Assembly (NCBI GenBank): GCA_023439045.1
Contig: JAEXOY010000030.1
Span: 136,212 to 200,211 of the forward strand
Reading direction: 5' to 3'
Source of the DNA: Bacillota bacterium
GTDB taxonomy: Bacteria; Bacillota; Clostridia; Acetivibrionales; DSM-1351
DNA: 64,000 nucleotides
Below the pieces are notes generated by a model, which was given only the letters and a program-made list of their open reading frames with translations, did no database searches and had not been told where the DNA came from. This document shows, in pieces, positions 51,615 through 61,409 of this stretch (the stretch's first letter is position 1; each line of letters opens with the position of its first letter). Position numbers and translations under genes: made by a program.

Positions 51615-52462
51615 AAAGCCGAAAAAACAACAGGGGATTTTGGAAAACTGTTATTTATATAATTTTAACTGTCATGGCCGTACTTTGGATATTACCCATA
51701 ATATGGGTGATATTGACGTCACTTAGGCTGGAGCAGGGCACTTTTACACCATATTTTATTCCAAAGGGTTTTACTATCGATAATTATGTGAGGCTTTTTA
51801 CCGATAATACAGTGTTCAGTTTTGCTAGATGGTTTGGAAACACCTTGTTTGTAGCAGTTTGCACTTGTGTCTTGACTACAATTATTACACTGTGTACTGC
51901 TTATGTTATATCACGTATACGGTTCAAGATGAGAAGGACGTATATGAATGTTGCACTGGTATTGGGTATGTTTCCGGCATTTATGTCAATGATTGCTGTA
52001 TATTATGTGCTGAAATCAATAAACCTTACACAAAGTCTGCTTGCTCTGATACTGGTATATTCAGCTACTGGCGGTATCACATTCTATATAGCAAAAGGCT
52101 TTTTTGACACAGTTCCTAGAGCACTTGATGAAGCTGCTATGATAGATGGTGCAACCAAATCTCAGACCTTTACCAAGATTATTCTGCCACTTTCCAAACC
52201 AATAATAGTATATACGGCGTTAATGGGCTTCATGGCACCATGGATAGACTTCATATTTGCCAAGATTATCATGGGCGATAATTATGAGAAGTACACCGTT
52301 GCGGTTGGCTTATATACCATGCTGAACAGGGAGTTTATTGACATTTACTTTACACGTTTCGCTGCTGGTGCCATATGCACAGCTATACCAATAGCTGCAC
52401 TGTTTATTTATTTGCAGAAGTACTTTGTTGAAGGTATTACAGGGGGAGCAGTGAAGGGGTAG
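51611..52462 (+). CDS. malG: Maltose-type ABC importer permease (MalG)
   Basis: 283 residues, six membrane segments, EAA loop ALDEAAMIDGATKSQTFTKI and the C-terminal VEGITGGAVKG that is typical of MalG. AAGGAGG lies before the ATG within malF. Last gene of the importer unit; the 248-base gap that follows has no strong terminator but holds a possible TTGATT/TATAAA promoter (52615-52641, 15-base spacer) for the pilus genes. Confidence 0.92.
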   Translation: MKSRKNNRGFWKTVIYIILTVMAVLWILPIIWVILTSLRLEQGTFTPYFIPKGFTIDNYVRLFTDNTVFSFARWFGNTLFVAVCTCVLTTIITLCTAYVISRIRFKMRRTYMNVALVLGMFPAFMSMIAVYYVLKSINLTQSLLALILVYSATGGITFYIAKGFFDTVPRALDEAAMIDGATKSQTFTKIILPLSKPIIVYTALMGFMAPWIDFIFAKIIMGDNYEKYTVAVGLYTMLNREFIDIYFTRFAAGAICTAIPIAALFIYLQKYFVEGITGGAVKG

Positions 52463-52710
52463 GGATTTTGGGATATGTTGAACTTATTTGAGTATGGGAA
52501 TTACAAGGCAATAGTATGGTTTTTTTAGTATTTTTGGTGTAATACCACTAAGTGTATATTCTATGCACATTTTATACCAAATAATCTTTTATTGAAAAAT
52601 TAAATAACAAATTATTGATTAATATACAAATATGTTATAAAATTACATGGAAATTAATATCAATATTATCATACATCTTCATTTTATAAATAACGTGGGG
52701 GATTATACAT

Positions 52711-53778
52711 ATGAAAATAAAGCTAGCCATATTAGATACTGATCAGAGTTATTTATCTAGAATATCTTCTGTATTAGGAACAAAGTTTGCTGAGAAGTTG
52801 GAAATTTACTCTTTTACCGATGAAAAAATGGCACTAGAAGTGTTAACACAATCAAAGTTTGATGTATTGATTGCTAGTGATAATTTTGATATTGACACTA
52901 GTAAGATCCCAAAGAGGTGTGGCTTTGCTTATTTTGTAGATTCACCAGGAATTGAAAGCGTTAGGGAACAACGTGCAATCTGCAAATTCCAAAAGGGAGA
53001 GCTAATATATAAAGAGGTATTGGGCTTATATTCTGAAAATGTAGCAGATATAACATCAATAAGTATAGAAAATAATAATTCTAGAGTTATTACATTTACT
53101 GGAGCTAGTGGTGGAACTGGGATATCTGCTGTTGCTGCTGCTTGTGCTATTTACTTGGCCAAGAGAGGAAAGAATGTACTTTACCTAAACATGGAGTTAT
53201 GTGGTAGTGCAAATGCTATCTTCAGTGCACCCGGTCAATTCGATTTTAGTGACGTTATTTATGCTGTTAAGAGTAAAAAATCTAATTTAAGTTTAAAATT
53301 GGAGAGCACAGTTAAGCAAGATGCAACAGGAGTATATTTTTATGACCCTTGTAGAATTGCATTAGATATGACAGAGATTACTAACGAGGATATCAGAACC
53401 CTAATAAATCATTTGGGGCTAGTTGGCACTTACCACTACATATTAATAGATACTGGTTTTAGATTTGATAAAGTGTTTATAGAGTTTATGAAACTTAGCT
53501 CAAGGATTGTTTTGGTTTCAGATGGTTCAGAAATATCTGATATGAAGCTTTCGAGGGCATATGCTGCTCTTGCAACTTACGAGCAGCAGCAAGATATACA
53601 TTTATTATCTAAGTTAGCACTTGTCTACAATAAATTTAGTAATAAGACTGGTATCGCTTGTGAAATTGAAGGAATTAATATATTAGGTGGTGCTCCACGA
53701 CTTGAACATGCAACATATAGCCAAGTTGTGGATATGCTTTTGAATAAAGAATTTTTAGAAAAAATAGTGGATAGGTGA
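52711..53778 (+). CDS. tadZ: TadZ/CpaE-like pilus assembly protein
   Basis: 355 residues. N-terminal receiver-like domain (about 1-105; LAILDTDQSYLSRISSVLG, then FDVLIASDNFD) and a C-terminal ParA/MinD-like domain. The P-loop reads FTGASGGTGISAVAAA: the usual lysine before T/S is replaced (GGTGIS rather than GGxGKT), as in atypical TadZ proteins. It probably positions the Tad apparatus at the membrane or pole. First gene of the Tad operon; four bases separate it from tadA. Confidence 0.82.
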   Translation: MKIKLAILDTDQSYLSRISSVLGTKFAEKLEIYSFTDEKMALEVLTQSKFDVLIASDNFDIDTSKIPKRCGFAYFVDSPGIESVREQRAICKFQKGELIYKEVLGLYSENVADITSISIENNNSRVITFTGASGGTGISAVAAACAIYLAKRGKNVLYLNMELCGSANAIFSAPGQFDFSDVIYAVKSKKSNLSLKLESTVKQDATGVYFYDPCRIALDMTEITNEDIRTLINHLGLVGTYHYILIDTGFRFDKVFIEFMKLSSRIVLVSDGSEISDMKLSRAYAALATYEQQQDIHLLSKLALVYNKFSNKTGIACEIEGINILGGAPRLEHATYSQVVDMLLNKEFLEKIVDR

Positions 53779-53782
53779 GCAT

Positions 53783-55021
53783 ATGGATTTATCAAAACAC
53801 GAAAATATCATTAAAGAAATAAAGGCGTATATTTCAGATAATTTACCTTTGAGTAAACTAGATGATGCTCAGCTTGAGGCAGAAATTGAAGATATAGTGC
53901 AAAAAAAGTTGACAGATAAGTATTTGCCAATCCAAACTAAGTTGGCCATTGCGCAGCACCTTTATAGCTCAATACGAGGTTTTGGACTACTGGATTCAAT
54001 AATTTCGGATGATACCATTACAGAGGTTATGATTAATGGTACAGATAGAATATTTATAGAAAAAAGCGGAAGGGTTAGCAGGCTGGATACTAAGTTTGAA
54101 AGCCAACGTAGGCTTGAAGATATTATACAAAGGATAGTTGGGTTGGCAGGGCGTGAGGTAAATCAGGCAAATCCTATTGTAGATACAAGGCTTCCAGATG
54201 GTTCACGTGTAAATGTTGTTTTGCCCCCTATCGCATTATGTGGCCCGACAATAACAATACGTAAATTTTCAAAGACTCCTATGACCATTGAAAAGTTAAT
54301 ACAGTATGGATCAATTACAGCGGACATAGCAAATAAGTTGGAGCTTTTTGTACGTTCAAAATATAACATTTTTGTTTGTGGTGGAACAGGCTCAGGTAAA
54401 ACTACCTTCTTAAATGCACTTTCAAACTATATACCAAAGGATGAAAGGGTTATTACTATAGAAGACTCGGCTGAGCTACAAATAGTGGGTGTAGAGAACT
54501 TGGTCAATATGGAAACAAGAAGGGCAAATTCTTCAGGGGCAGGGGAGATATCTATTAGAGATTTAATAAAATCCTCATTACGTATGAGACCAGAGAGAAT
54601 AGTTGTAGGTGAGGTGCGTGGTGGAGAGGCGCTAGATATGTTACAAGCGATGAACACTGGACACGATGGATCTTTATCAACAGGACATGCGAATTCTACA
54701 CAAGACATGCTTAGTAGGCTTGAGACAATGGTTCTTCAGGCTTCAGGAGCCTTACCACTTGAGGCAATCAGGCAGCAAATTGCTTCCGCACTTGATATTA
54801 TTATTCATTTATCAAGGTTAAGAGATCATTCTAGGAAGACAATGGAAATTACCGAAGTAGTGGGGTATGAGAATGGTAGAATTATACTAAATCCATTATA
54901 CGTTTTTGAAGAAGATGAAAACAGTACTTTAGAGAAGGTATCAGGTATGCTCAAAAGAACAGATAATAAACTCATAAATGATTTCAAATTAAAGATGGCA
55001 GGCATCAAAGTTGACATATAA
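53783..55021 (+). CDS. tadA: Tad pilus secretion ATPase (TadA/CpaF)
   Basis: 412 residues. N-terminal helical domain, then the GspE/VirB11-type ATPase: VMINGTDRIFIE, RIVGLAGREVNQANPIVDTR, Walker A GGTGSGKT (200-207), the ITIEDSAEL Asp box, RMRPERIVVGEVRGGEALDML (Walker B) and STGHANS His box. It powers pilin assembly from the cytoplasmic face. GTGAGCAT-type ribosome site is weak; translation is probably coupled to tadZ. Confidence 0.94.
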   Translation: MDLSKHENIIKEIKAYISDNLPLSKLDDAQLEAEIEDIVQKKLTDKYLPIQTKLAIAQHLYSSIRGFGLLDSIISDDTITEVMINGTDRIFIEKSGRVSRLDTKFESQRRLEDIIQRIVGLAGREVNQANPIVDTRLPDGSRVNVVLPPIALCGPTITIRKFSKTPMTIEKLIQYGSITADIANKLELFVRSKYNIFVCGGTGSGKTTFLNALSNYIPKDERVITIEDSAELQIVGVENLVNMETRRANSSGAGEISIRDLIKSSLRMRPERIVVGEVRGGEALDMLQAMNTGHDGSLSTGHANSTQDMLSRLETMVLQASGALPLEAIRQQIASALDIIIHLSRLRDHSRKTMEITEVVGYENGRIILNPLYVFEEDENSTLEKVSGMLKRTDNKLINDFKLKMAGIKVDI

Positions 55022-55032
55022 GGAGAAGTGAT

Positions 55033-55899
55033 ATGGGGATATTTGTTAAAAACAACAGTAAGACAGAAAAAGAACCAGCTTATTATATTTCTGCAATTAA
55101 TACTCAGACATTGAATTACAAAGTATACTACATGTCCTTTTTAGAAAAATTAGCATACTTCCTATTGGCATTTATTGTAGGTGCGGCGGTAGGGTATCTA
55201 TTCTATGGCGGCATTGGGAAGGACGAATTTGGGCAGGCCACTTCAACAACTAAATTTTTAAATATTTTTATTCCATGCATCGTGGGGATATTAGCAGGTA
55301 AATTGTTTTTACCAATTCGTGTAAATCAAATAAAAGAGAAAAGGATAAGGAATGTAAAGAGGCAATTCAGGGATATGCTTGAAGCACTTACAACATCATT
55401 GGGGGCAGGCAAAAATGTCAATGATTCCTTTGTTGCTACTTATGAGGACTTACTAGTTCAATACCCTGAGGAAGCGTATATTATTAGTGAAATACAGCTG
55501 ATAAATACAGGGGTACAAAATAATATTCCCATAGAAGAATTACTTTGGGATTTTGGAGTAAGAAGCGGTATAGATGATATTCGGAGCTTTGCCAATGTAT
55601 TTAAAATCAGCTATAGAAAAGGTGGAAATATAAAGGATATTATACGTAATACCAATGATATCCTGAAGGATAAGATGGATATTGTTGAGGACATTGAAAC
55701 AGTAGTGGCTTCCAATAAAATGGAGCAGACTATTATGATATTTATGCCTATAGGTATTATAGCAATGATAAAGATGATGAGCCCTGAATTTGCCAGTAAA
55801 TTCACCTCGGCAACAGGAGTAATTTCTACAACCATTGCAGTTGGGTTGTTTTTGCTTGCATATTATGTAGGCAAGCAAATACTGGATATAAAGGTTTAG
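55033..55899 (+). CDS. tadB: Tad pilus inner-membrane platform protein TadB
   Basis: 288 residues. Two membrane segments near the N-terminus (about 35-60 and 75-95), a cytoplasmic T2SSF domain (RQFRDMLEALTTSLGAGKNV, then SGIDDIRSFANVFKISYRKG) and two C-terminal membrane segments. Platform protein that couples the ATPase to pilin assembly. Eleven bases after tadA, AAGGAGAAG ribosome site. Confidence 0.9.
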   Translation: MGIFVKNNSKTEKEPAYYISAINTQTLNYKVYYMSFLEKLAYFLLAFIVGAAVGYLFYGGIGKDEFGQATSTTKFLNIFIPCIVGILAGKLFLPIRVNQIKEKRIRNVKRQFRDMLEALTTSLGAGKNVNDSFVATYEDLLVQYPEEAYIISEIQLINTGVQNNIPIEELLWDFGVRSGIDDIRSFANVFKISYRKGGNIKDIIRNTNDILKDKMDIVEDIETVVASNKMEQTIMIFMPIGIIAMIKMMSPEFASKFTSATGVISTTIAVGLFLLAYYVGKQILDIKV

Positions 55900-55910
55900 G
55901 GGGAGAGAAT

Positions 55911-56786
55911 ATGCACTTGTCTTTATCAAATATAGTGATAATGTCAATAGGAAGCTTTTCACTATTGGTATGGCTAGTTTTTTTCTTATTGGGAAACAAG
56001 TATACTTCACTATTCGACAGCTTGACAGAAAAGGATTATCCTCTCAAGGAGATATATGGAACAGGCTATGCTGTGCTAGAGATATTCAAATATAGGTATA
56101 AGTCAAAGGGCGACAGACAGCTGAGAAATGAAATTGAAATTCTTTACGGTGAAAAATATGCTGAATACTATCTGAGGGTTACTCATGCACAAAAACTAAC
56201 CTTAGCAATGACTCTATTTGTATTTTCCTTTGTTTTTTATGGATTATCAGGTGAGGTAGCTGTACTACTTATCATTATCATGTTTTCTGGACTTGCTTAC
56301 TATTACTATGGGAGTATGCCTAGCAAAAAGATACATAAGAGATCAGATGAGATGCTACATGATTTCACGGAGGTAGTTTCAAAACTGGCACTACTGACAA
56401 ATGCTGGCATGATATTGAAAGAGGCGTGGGAAAGCGTTGCTCAGGACGGAGATTCTAGTGCCCTATATACCGAGATGAGGCTTTCTGTAGAACAGATGAA
56501 CAATGGTATGGCTGAAGTGGAGGCACTTCACCAATTTGGCAATCGATGTATGATACCAGAAATAAAAAAACTTACTTCTTCTCTAGTACAGGGTGTTACA
56601 AAGGGCAATAGTGAGTTGTCTATTATACTTCAGGAACAGAGTAAGGAGGTTTGGGGAAATAGGAAGCAAATTGTTAAAAGGCAGGGTGAAAAAGCTGCCA
56701 GTAAGCTACTTCTACCAATGTGTATAATGTTTATCGGTATTCTTATCATGATTGTGATTCCTATATTTACAAATTTAGGCATATAA
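55911..56786 (+). CDS. tadC: Tad pilus inner-membrane platform protein TadC
   Basis: 291 residues. N-terminal membrane segment, two central ones, cytoplasmic T2SSF domain (HDFTEVVSKLALLTNAGMIL, LTSSLVQGVTKGNSELSIIL) and the C-terminal segment LLPMCIMFIGILIMIVIP. Second platform subunit, pairing with TadB. GGGGGAGAG precedes the ATG. Confidence 0.9.
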   Translation: MHLSLSNIVIMSIGSFSLLVWLVFFLLGNKYTSLFDSLTEKDYPLKEIYGTGYAVLEIFKYRYKSKGDRQLRNEIEILYGEKYAEYYLRVTHAQKLTLAMTLFVFSFVFYGLSGEVAVLLIIIMFSGLAYYYYGSMPSKKIHKRSDEMLHDFTEVVSKLALLTNAGMILKEAWESVAQDGDSSALYTEMRLSVEQMNNGMAEVEALHQFGNRCMIPEIKKLTSSLVQGVTKGNSELSIILQEQSKEVWGNRKQIVKRQGEKAASKLLLPMCIMFIGILIMIVIPIFTNLGI

Positions 56787-56819
56787 CAATAATCAAAAAC
56801 ATTGAGAGGAGGTGAAAAT

Positions 56820-57032
56820 ATGACATATATACAGGTTATGGCTACATATGTAAGGGCAAAACTGGGCAAAGCATTGTCTAATGAAAAGGGAGAGGTAAAT
56901 ATTATAGCTATTGTTGTTTTGATAGGAATAGCTGTAATTTTGGCACTAGTTTTTAAAGATAGAATTGGCATATTACTTAATACTTTATTAAATACGATTG
57001 AAATTAAAGCTAAAAATGCTGCCGGAGCCTAG
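56820..57032 (+). CDS. Flp-type (type IVb) pilin
   Basis: 70 residues from ATG 56820, after GAGGAGGTG; an in-frame TTG at 56802 is inside the ribosome-site region. A positively charged leader ends in NEKG, followed by EVNIIAIVVLIGIAVILALVF: cleavage after the glycine gives the Glu of the mature pilin at its usual place (E+1; the usual E5 is absent here) and the hydrophobic assembly helix. Major pilin of the Tad system. No prepilin peptidase gene is in the window, so it must be elsewhere. Confidence 0.8.
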   Translation: MTYIQVMATYVRAKLGKALSNEKGEVNIIAIVVLIGIAVILALVFKDRIGILLNTLLNTIEIKAKNAAGA

Positions 57033-57048
57033 GGATAATCAATAGTAA

Positions 57049-57074
57049 CAAAAGCGGGTCAAAACCCGCTTTTG
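57049..57074 (+). terminator. Hairpin after the pilin gene
   Basis: Perfect 11-bp stem CAAAAGCGGGT (57049-57059) / ACCCGCTTTTG (57064-57074) with a CAAA loop. The T-run is inside the stem, so it may act as a leaky terminator or mRNA stabiliser that raises pilin level over the downstream genes. Confidence 0.65.
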
Positions 57075-57131
57075 ATACTGATCAAGTTAGATATAAGATG
57101 AGAAAAGAAAAATTATTTAGAGGTTACCAAT

Positions 57132-57773
57132 ATGAAACCTTTCAAAAGTGATCAGGGCCTTGTAATTATAGAGGCAACCATTGTATTTCCAGTAATGTTT
57201 TTTATATTATTTTTTCTAATAATTTTTGGGAATGTTTTTTATGAAAAGTCTCAAATAGATTCGTGTGTGGTCAAATATGCAGTACTGGGGTCACAATACT
57301 GTTCAGACCCAATGTTATTGACTATAGAGAAAACGGGTAAGGTGCCAGGGGATGTTGATGTACAACCATACAGATATATTTTTGGTGGAATGAATGATAT
57401 TGAAGATGATATTGCCAAAAGGGCAAGTGATGATATTAAGTCGGTGTTCAGTTTGTTTAAGGGTATGCAACCTACAATAGTCAATGGAAGCACTGATATA
57501 GCACATTTTAATAACTTTGTGCTTTATTCAACCTTCTCAGTTGAGGTAAAAAGCCAGATAAAGTTTCCAATTAGGTTTTTAGGAGAAGACACTCCTCCTG
57601 TTTTAAACTTTTCATCTAGGGCAGAGGTACCAATTGGAGATACAGCAGAATTTATAAGAAACACTGATATGGTGCTAGACTATATGAATGGAAGTAAAAT
57701 TTTAAATAATATTGCAGGTTGCTTCAAAAAGATAAATGACTTTATTACACAGGGTGAACAATTTAAAAAGTAG
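57132..57773 (+). CDS. TadE-like minor pilin/pseudopilin
   Basis: 213 residues. SDQGLVIIEATIVFPVMFFI is a TadE-type prepilin signal and helix (Gly followed by the Glu-containing helix). The rest is extracellular, with two cysteines (DSCVVKY, SQYCSDP) close together. Probable minor pilin in the Tad structure. It follows the pilin hairpin; a GAGGTTACC-type site precedes the ATG. Confidence 0.78.
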   Translation: MKPFKSDQGLVIIEATIVFPVMFFILFFLIIFGNVFYEKSQIDSCVVKYAVLGSQYCSDPMLLTIEKTGKVPGDVDVQPYRYIFGGMNDIEDDIAKRASDDIKSVFSLFKGMQPTIVNGSTDIAHFNNFVLYSTFSVEVKSQIKFPIRFLGEDTPPVLNFSSRAEVPIGDTAEFIRNTDMVLDYMNGSKILNNIAGCFKKINDFITQGEQFKK

Positions 57774-57791
57774 AATGAGAGGTGAAAGCAT

Positions 57792-60700
57792 ATGAGATTT
57801 TTTGAGAGGTCAAAGGGCGCTATTTCAATTTTTCTGGTAATTATACTAGTTCCTATGTTAACTGTATCCTCACTGTTTGTTGATATTAGCAGAGTTGAAC
57901 TTGCGAGGTCGGTTGCAGCTTCAGCTGGCGATTTGACTATGAATACTGCTTTGACAAACTATGACACTATGCTCAAGGACTTATATGGACTTTTTGCTAC
58001 TGCTCAGGATAAGGAGGACCTCTTTGGTAAGCTAGAGGATTATTATAGAACTTGTATAGTGTCAGCAGGTATTGGCAATCAGGATGCAGACACATATGTT
58101 GACCAAATAATCTCTTCACTAAAAGGTGTATCAGATAGCTCATCTGCCGATTTGCTTAGAATGGAGCTTGTAGACTTCTCTACTACCCCGATAGATGGTG
58201 CAAACTTGGCTAACGCAACTTTAATGAAAAGTCAGATTGTAAATTTTATGAAATATAGAGCTCCTATTGATACTGGACTTAGCTTCATCAGCTCTCTTAA
58301 AAGCTTTACAACACTTAGTAAGCAAACCGAATTGGTAGATTGCAGAACTAAATACTATGAAGAGCAACAGGATGTAATGGAGGACTGCAAAAAAACCTGG
58401 GATGAAATAGTAAAATATAATAATAATGAAATGGCAAAAGGGGCAGAAAAATATTTTGAGAATTTAAGAAATGATTTGGCAAGCTTTGAAACAAATTACA
58501 ATGCCATTGCAAAAAAGATAATAATGGACCTATACGATACTCAGAGCTTTGTTAGTATACCTGTTTCCGATACTGATGTAAATAGCGCATTAAATAGTAG
58601 CGGCTCTGGTACATATACAACGTCTCAAAAGGATAGTGCAAAACAAAGCTGTGATAGTGCATATTCAGAAGTAGCTAAAAGTTTGGCAGAATTAGAAGCA
58701 TTATACAACTATTCCGGACCTAGTTCTGATTATGGTTTGCAATATTTGGTACAGGTAAATAGAAAAGACTTACTCAAAAATTATGAGAATGCAGTAAAGG
58801 ACTATTATGAGAAGTATAAAATTGCAACCTATGCTATGCAAAATCCACATAAGAATCCCCCTCCAGACGATTCTGAGGAAGGAACTCCTGATACGCCAGA
58901 CTTTACCCCCGAATCTACAAAGAGCTACGACGATAATAAGACTGCAGTAGCTAAAAAGTTTAGTGAAATATATGGGAGGTTTAAAACTCTCTCAGATAGT
59001 GCTACTAAGGAGAGTAATTATTCAGAAACAGACAATAAACTTAAAGAAATGAATAAAAAATTTATTGCATATAAAGACACACTTACTAGTGCAAAAAGCT
59101 TTATAGATGCTGCAATAGAATCTCTTACAGATGTTCTTGATGCTGTAAAGCCAGGGGGAGACCTAGATGAGAAAAAGAATGATTGGTCGGAGGCTACCAA
59201 ACAGGAGGGGTTAGAAGGTAGCTCTATGGCAAAACAAGACACGGCAGAAATTCGAGATTTGTCTACTTATTTAAAAGAAAGTGCGGTAAGTGCCCTTAAA
59301 GAGAGGTTAGAAAAAATTTCCACAAATCTTGGTGACATATTATCCGAAATGGAAAAATATGAGTTCTATGGTAAAAAGCTTTATGAGATAAAAGACTATA
59401 ATTACCTAAAAAAGCTTATGGGGGACGTGATAGGGGATACCAATCTCAAAGCAGTCCCAATAAAAAAGAGTTTAATGGATCAAAAGGTTAATGAGTGGAC
59501 TTTGGGTAAATTTGTAAAGGGAGATATAAAGGGGAGCTGGACGGACTACCTTAAATACTTTGCAAATCTGCACGGGACGGAAAAATTAAATTTTTATGCC
59601 TTTTTATTTACACACTTTGGTAGTTCAGATACAACTAGCAAGGATAAATCAGGAGATGATGAGGTTGAAAATATAAAAAAATCAGCTAATGATGAAGCAA
59701 ATGAAAAGGTAAAGAGTGCAGAGAAAGGAAATAGTATTTCGACAGAAAAAACAGACATAGCGGGCAAAGACAATCTTCCGTCAACAGAAGCGGGTAAAAC
59801 TGCAGAGACTCCCAGTAATTCAACAGACGGTAATATCGAGAACACCTCAAAATCGTTAAGCGGTATGTTCGCTGCATTAGGCTCAAAACTGAAGGATTTG
59901 GCAGTAGACCTAAGAGATGACATATATATTTCAGAATATGTAATGGGCATGTTTAGCTATGACACAATTGAAAATGAGTGCAAGAAAAAACTGGAGGGAA
60001 AGGGTGAGGCAGTACCAAATCCGCTAGTACTTAGTACACTTACGAAGAATCCAATATCAAAGGAGAATAATTTTGCGTATGGCAGAGAGGTAGAATACAT
60101 TATCTATGGTGGCGATAATAATGGAAATGTAATAAAAGCCTATGCTTCAATATTTGGAATTAGATTGGCATTTAATCTCGTTTACGCTTTTACTGATTCA
60201 TCTATCAGAGATGGTGCATTCGCCGTAGCAACACCAATATCAGCCGCCACACTAGGAATTGTACCTGTACCCCTGATACAGGCTGCTATAATAATTGGTC
60301 TGGCACTGGCAGAATCAGGTCTTGATATAAACGACCTCAGGAATGGTGACACAGTTCCGCTCTTTAAGAATAAAAAATCCTGGAGAATGAGCTTTGAAGG
60401 CTTAATGGGCGAGTTAGCATCACAAGGGAAAGTTGTAGTAAGTAAATTTGGCGGCTATATTGTAGATGAAGCAGCAAATAAGCTCAATGAAATGCTAGAT
60501 ATGACAGATGAGGAGTTAAATGATTATATACAAAAGAATGGAAAAGAGGTAGAAGAAGCATTAAAGGATTCATTTAACTCTATGGTGGGTAGACATGCGG
60601 AAAGTGCCATTCAAAAGTTGACCACTTTGGCAAATAACGCCATAGAGGAGCAAAAGCTAAAAACAAAGACAGATGATAATAGTCTGGATGAAATGGTGGA

Positions 60701-61394
60701 AAATGTAGAAAAAGGTCTGAACGCTTGGCTTGCTGAGGAGGCCAAGGCAGGAACAAATGACCTTGCCTATGCGGCAAAGGAAGCTGCTGTCTTGGCATTA
60801 ACGGACAATAATGGAGGACTTATATCACAATATATTGTTGTACTAAAGGATGCACTTGGGAAGCCTGAAGCAGCTGTAAGTAAAGTTGCAACAAGTTTGC
60901 AGGAAGAAATAAAGGTAATAAGGGATGCTATTAATGAAAAGGTTACTAGTGCAGCTGATAAAATTACTGCTTACAAGACCGATTTAATTGATAGCGCAAA
61001 GAAGTCTGTAAACGAAGGTGCTGAAAGTCTTAAAAACACTATCACCGAAAAATTGAGTGGGAGTGTTGCAGGAGCAGGCAAGAGGGACGAAACAGGCGTA
61101 GCATCACTGCTGTCCTTCCGCTATAGTGACTATTTGCAGCTGTTTTTAGTTATAGGGCTTCTGGTAAACCAGGACGCAGTGCTGCTAAGAACGGCAGATG
61201 TTGTGCAATGTAATATGCAGCTTCAGAAGGAAGACTTCAACATGAAGAACTCTGTGGTATATGTAGAGACTACCGCCACGGTGCAGGTGAAGCCTCTATT
61301 GCTGGCATTGCCACTATTTGAAGGCATAGAAAAGAACCCTAAGGACAATACCAACTGGTATACCATTAAATATAAGGGAATAAAGGGATATTGA
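57792..61394 (+). CDS. Very large TadG-like surface protein
   Basis: 1200 residues. N-terminal RSKGAISIFLVIILVPMLTV membrane helix and SSLFVDISRVELARSVAASA are typical of TadG-like Flp-locus proteins. Residues ~180-680 are predicted helical and charged, with coiled-coil-like stretches; a Ser/Thr/Asn-rich linker (about 640-685) follows; then a more globular region (~690-880) with the hydrophobic stretch SAATLGIVPVPLIQAAIIIG, another helical region (~920-1090) and a conserved-looking C-terminus (VASLLSFRYSDYLQLFLVIG, then QLQKEDFNMKNSVVYVETTA). The end resembles the DUF5702 family as I recall it. Two to three times the usual TadG length. Role: likely pilus tip or cell-surface structural component. 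Confidence 0.75.
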   Translation: MRFFERSKGAISIFLVIILVPMLTVSSLFVDISRVELARSVAASAGDLTMNTALTNYDTMLKDLYGLFATAQDKEDLFGKLEDYYRTCIVSAGIGNQDADTYVDQIISSLKGVSDSSSADLLRMELVDFSTTPIDGANLANATLMKSQIVNFMKYRAPIDTGLSFISSLKSFTTLSKQTELVDCRTKYYEEQQDVMEDCKKTWDEIVKYNNNEMAKGAEKYFENLRNDLASFETNYNAIAKKIIMDLYDTQSFVSIPVSDTDVNSALNSSGSGTYTTSQKDSAKQSCDSAYSEVAKSLAELEALYNYSGPSSDYGLQYLVQVNRKDLLKNYENAVKDYYEKYKIATYAMQNPHKNPPPDDSEEGTPDTPDFTPESTKSYDDNKTAVAKKFSEIYGRFKTLSDSATKESNYSETDNKLKEMNKKFIAYKDTLTSAKSFIDAAIESLTDVLDAVKPGGDLDEKKNDWSEATKQEGLEGSSMAKQDTAEIRDLSTYLKESAVSALKERLEKISTNLGDILSEMEKYEFYGKKLYEIKDYNYLKKLMGDVIGDTNLKAVPIKKSLMDQKVNEWTLGKFVKGDIKGSWTDYLKYFANLHGTEKLNFYAFLFTHFGSSDTTSKDKSGDDEVENIKKSANDEANEKVKSAEKGNSISTEKTDIAGKDNLPSTEAGKTAETPSNSTDGNIENTSKSLSGMFAALGSKLKDLAVDLRDDIYISEYVMGMFSYDTIENECKKKLEGKGEAVPNPLVLSTLTKNPISKENNFAYGREVEYIIYGGDNNGNVIKAYASIFGIRLAFNLVYAFTDSSIRDGAFAVATPISAATLGIVPVPLIQAAIIIGLALAESGLDINDLRNGDTVPLFKNKKSWRMSFEGLMGELASQGKVVVSKFGGYIVDEAANKLNEMLDMTDEELNDYIQKNGKEVEEALKDSFNSMVGRHAESAIQKLTTLANNAIEEQKLKTKTDDNSLDEMVENVEKGLNAWLAEEAKAGTNDLAYAAKEAAVLALTDNNGGLISQYIVVLKDALGKPEAAVSKVATSLQEEIKVIRDAINEKVTSAADKITAYKTDLIDSAKKSVNEGAESLKNTITEKLSGSVAGAGKRDETGVASLLSFRYSDYLQLFLVIGLLVNQDAVLLRTADVVQCNMQLQKEDFNMKNSVVYVETTATVQVKPLLLALPLFEGIEKNPKDNTNWYTIKYKGIKGY

Positions 61395-61409
61395 GAGGAG
61401 AAAACAAAC

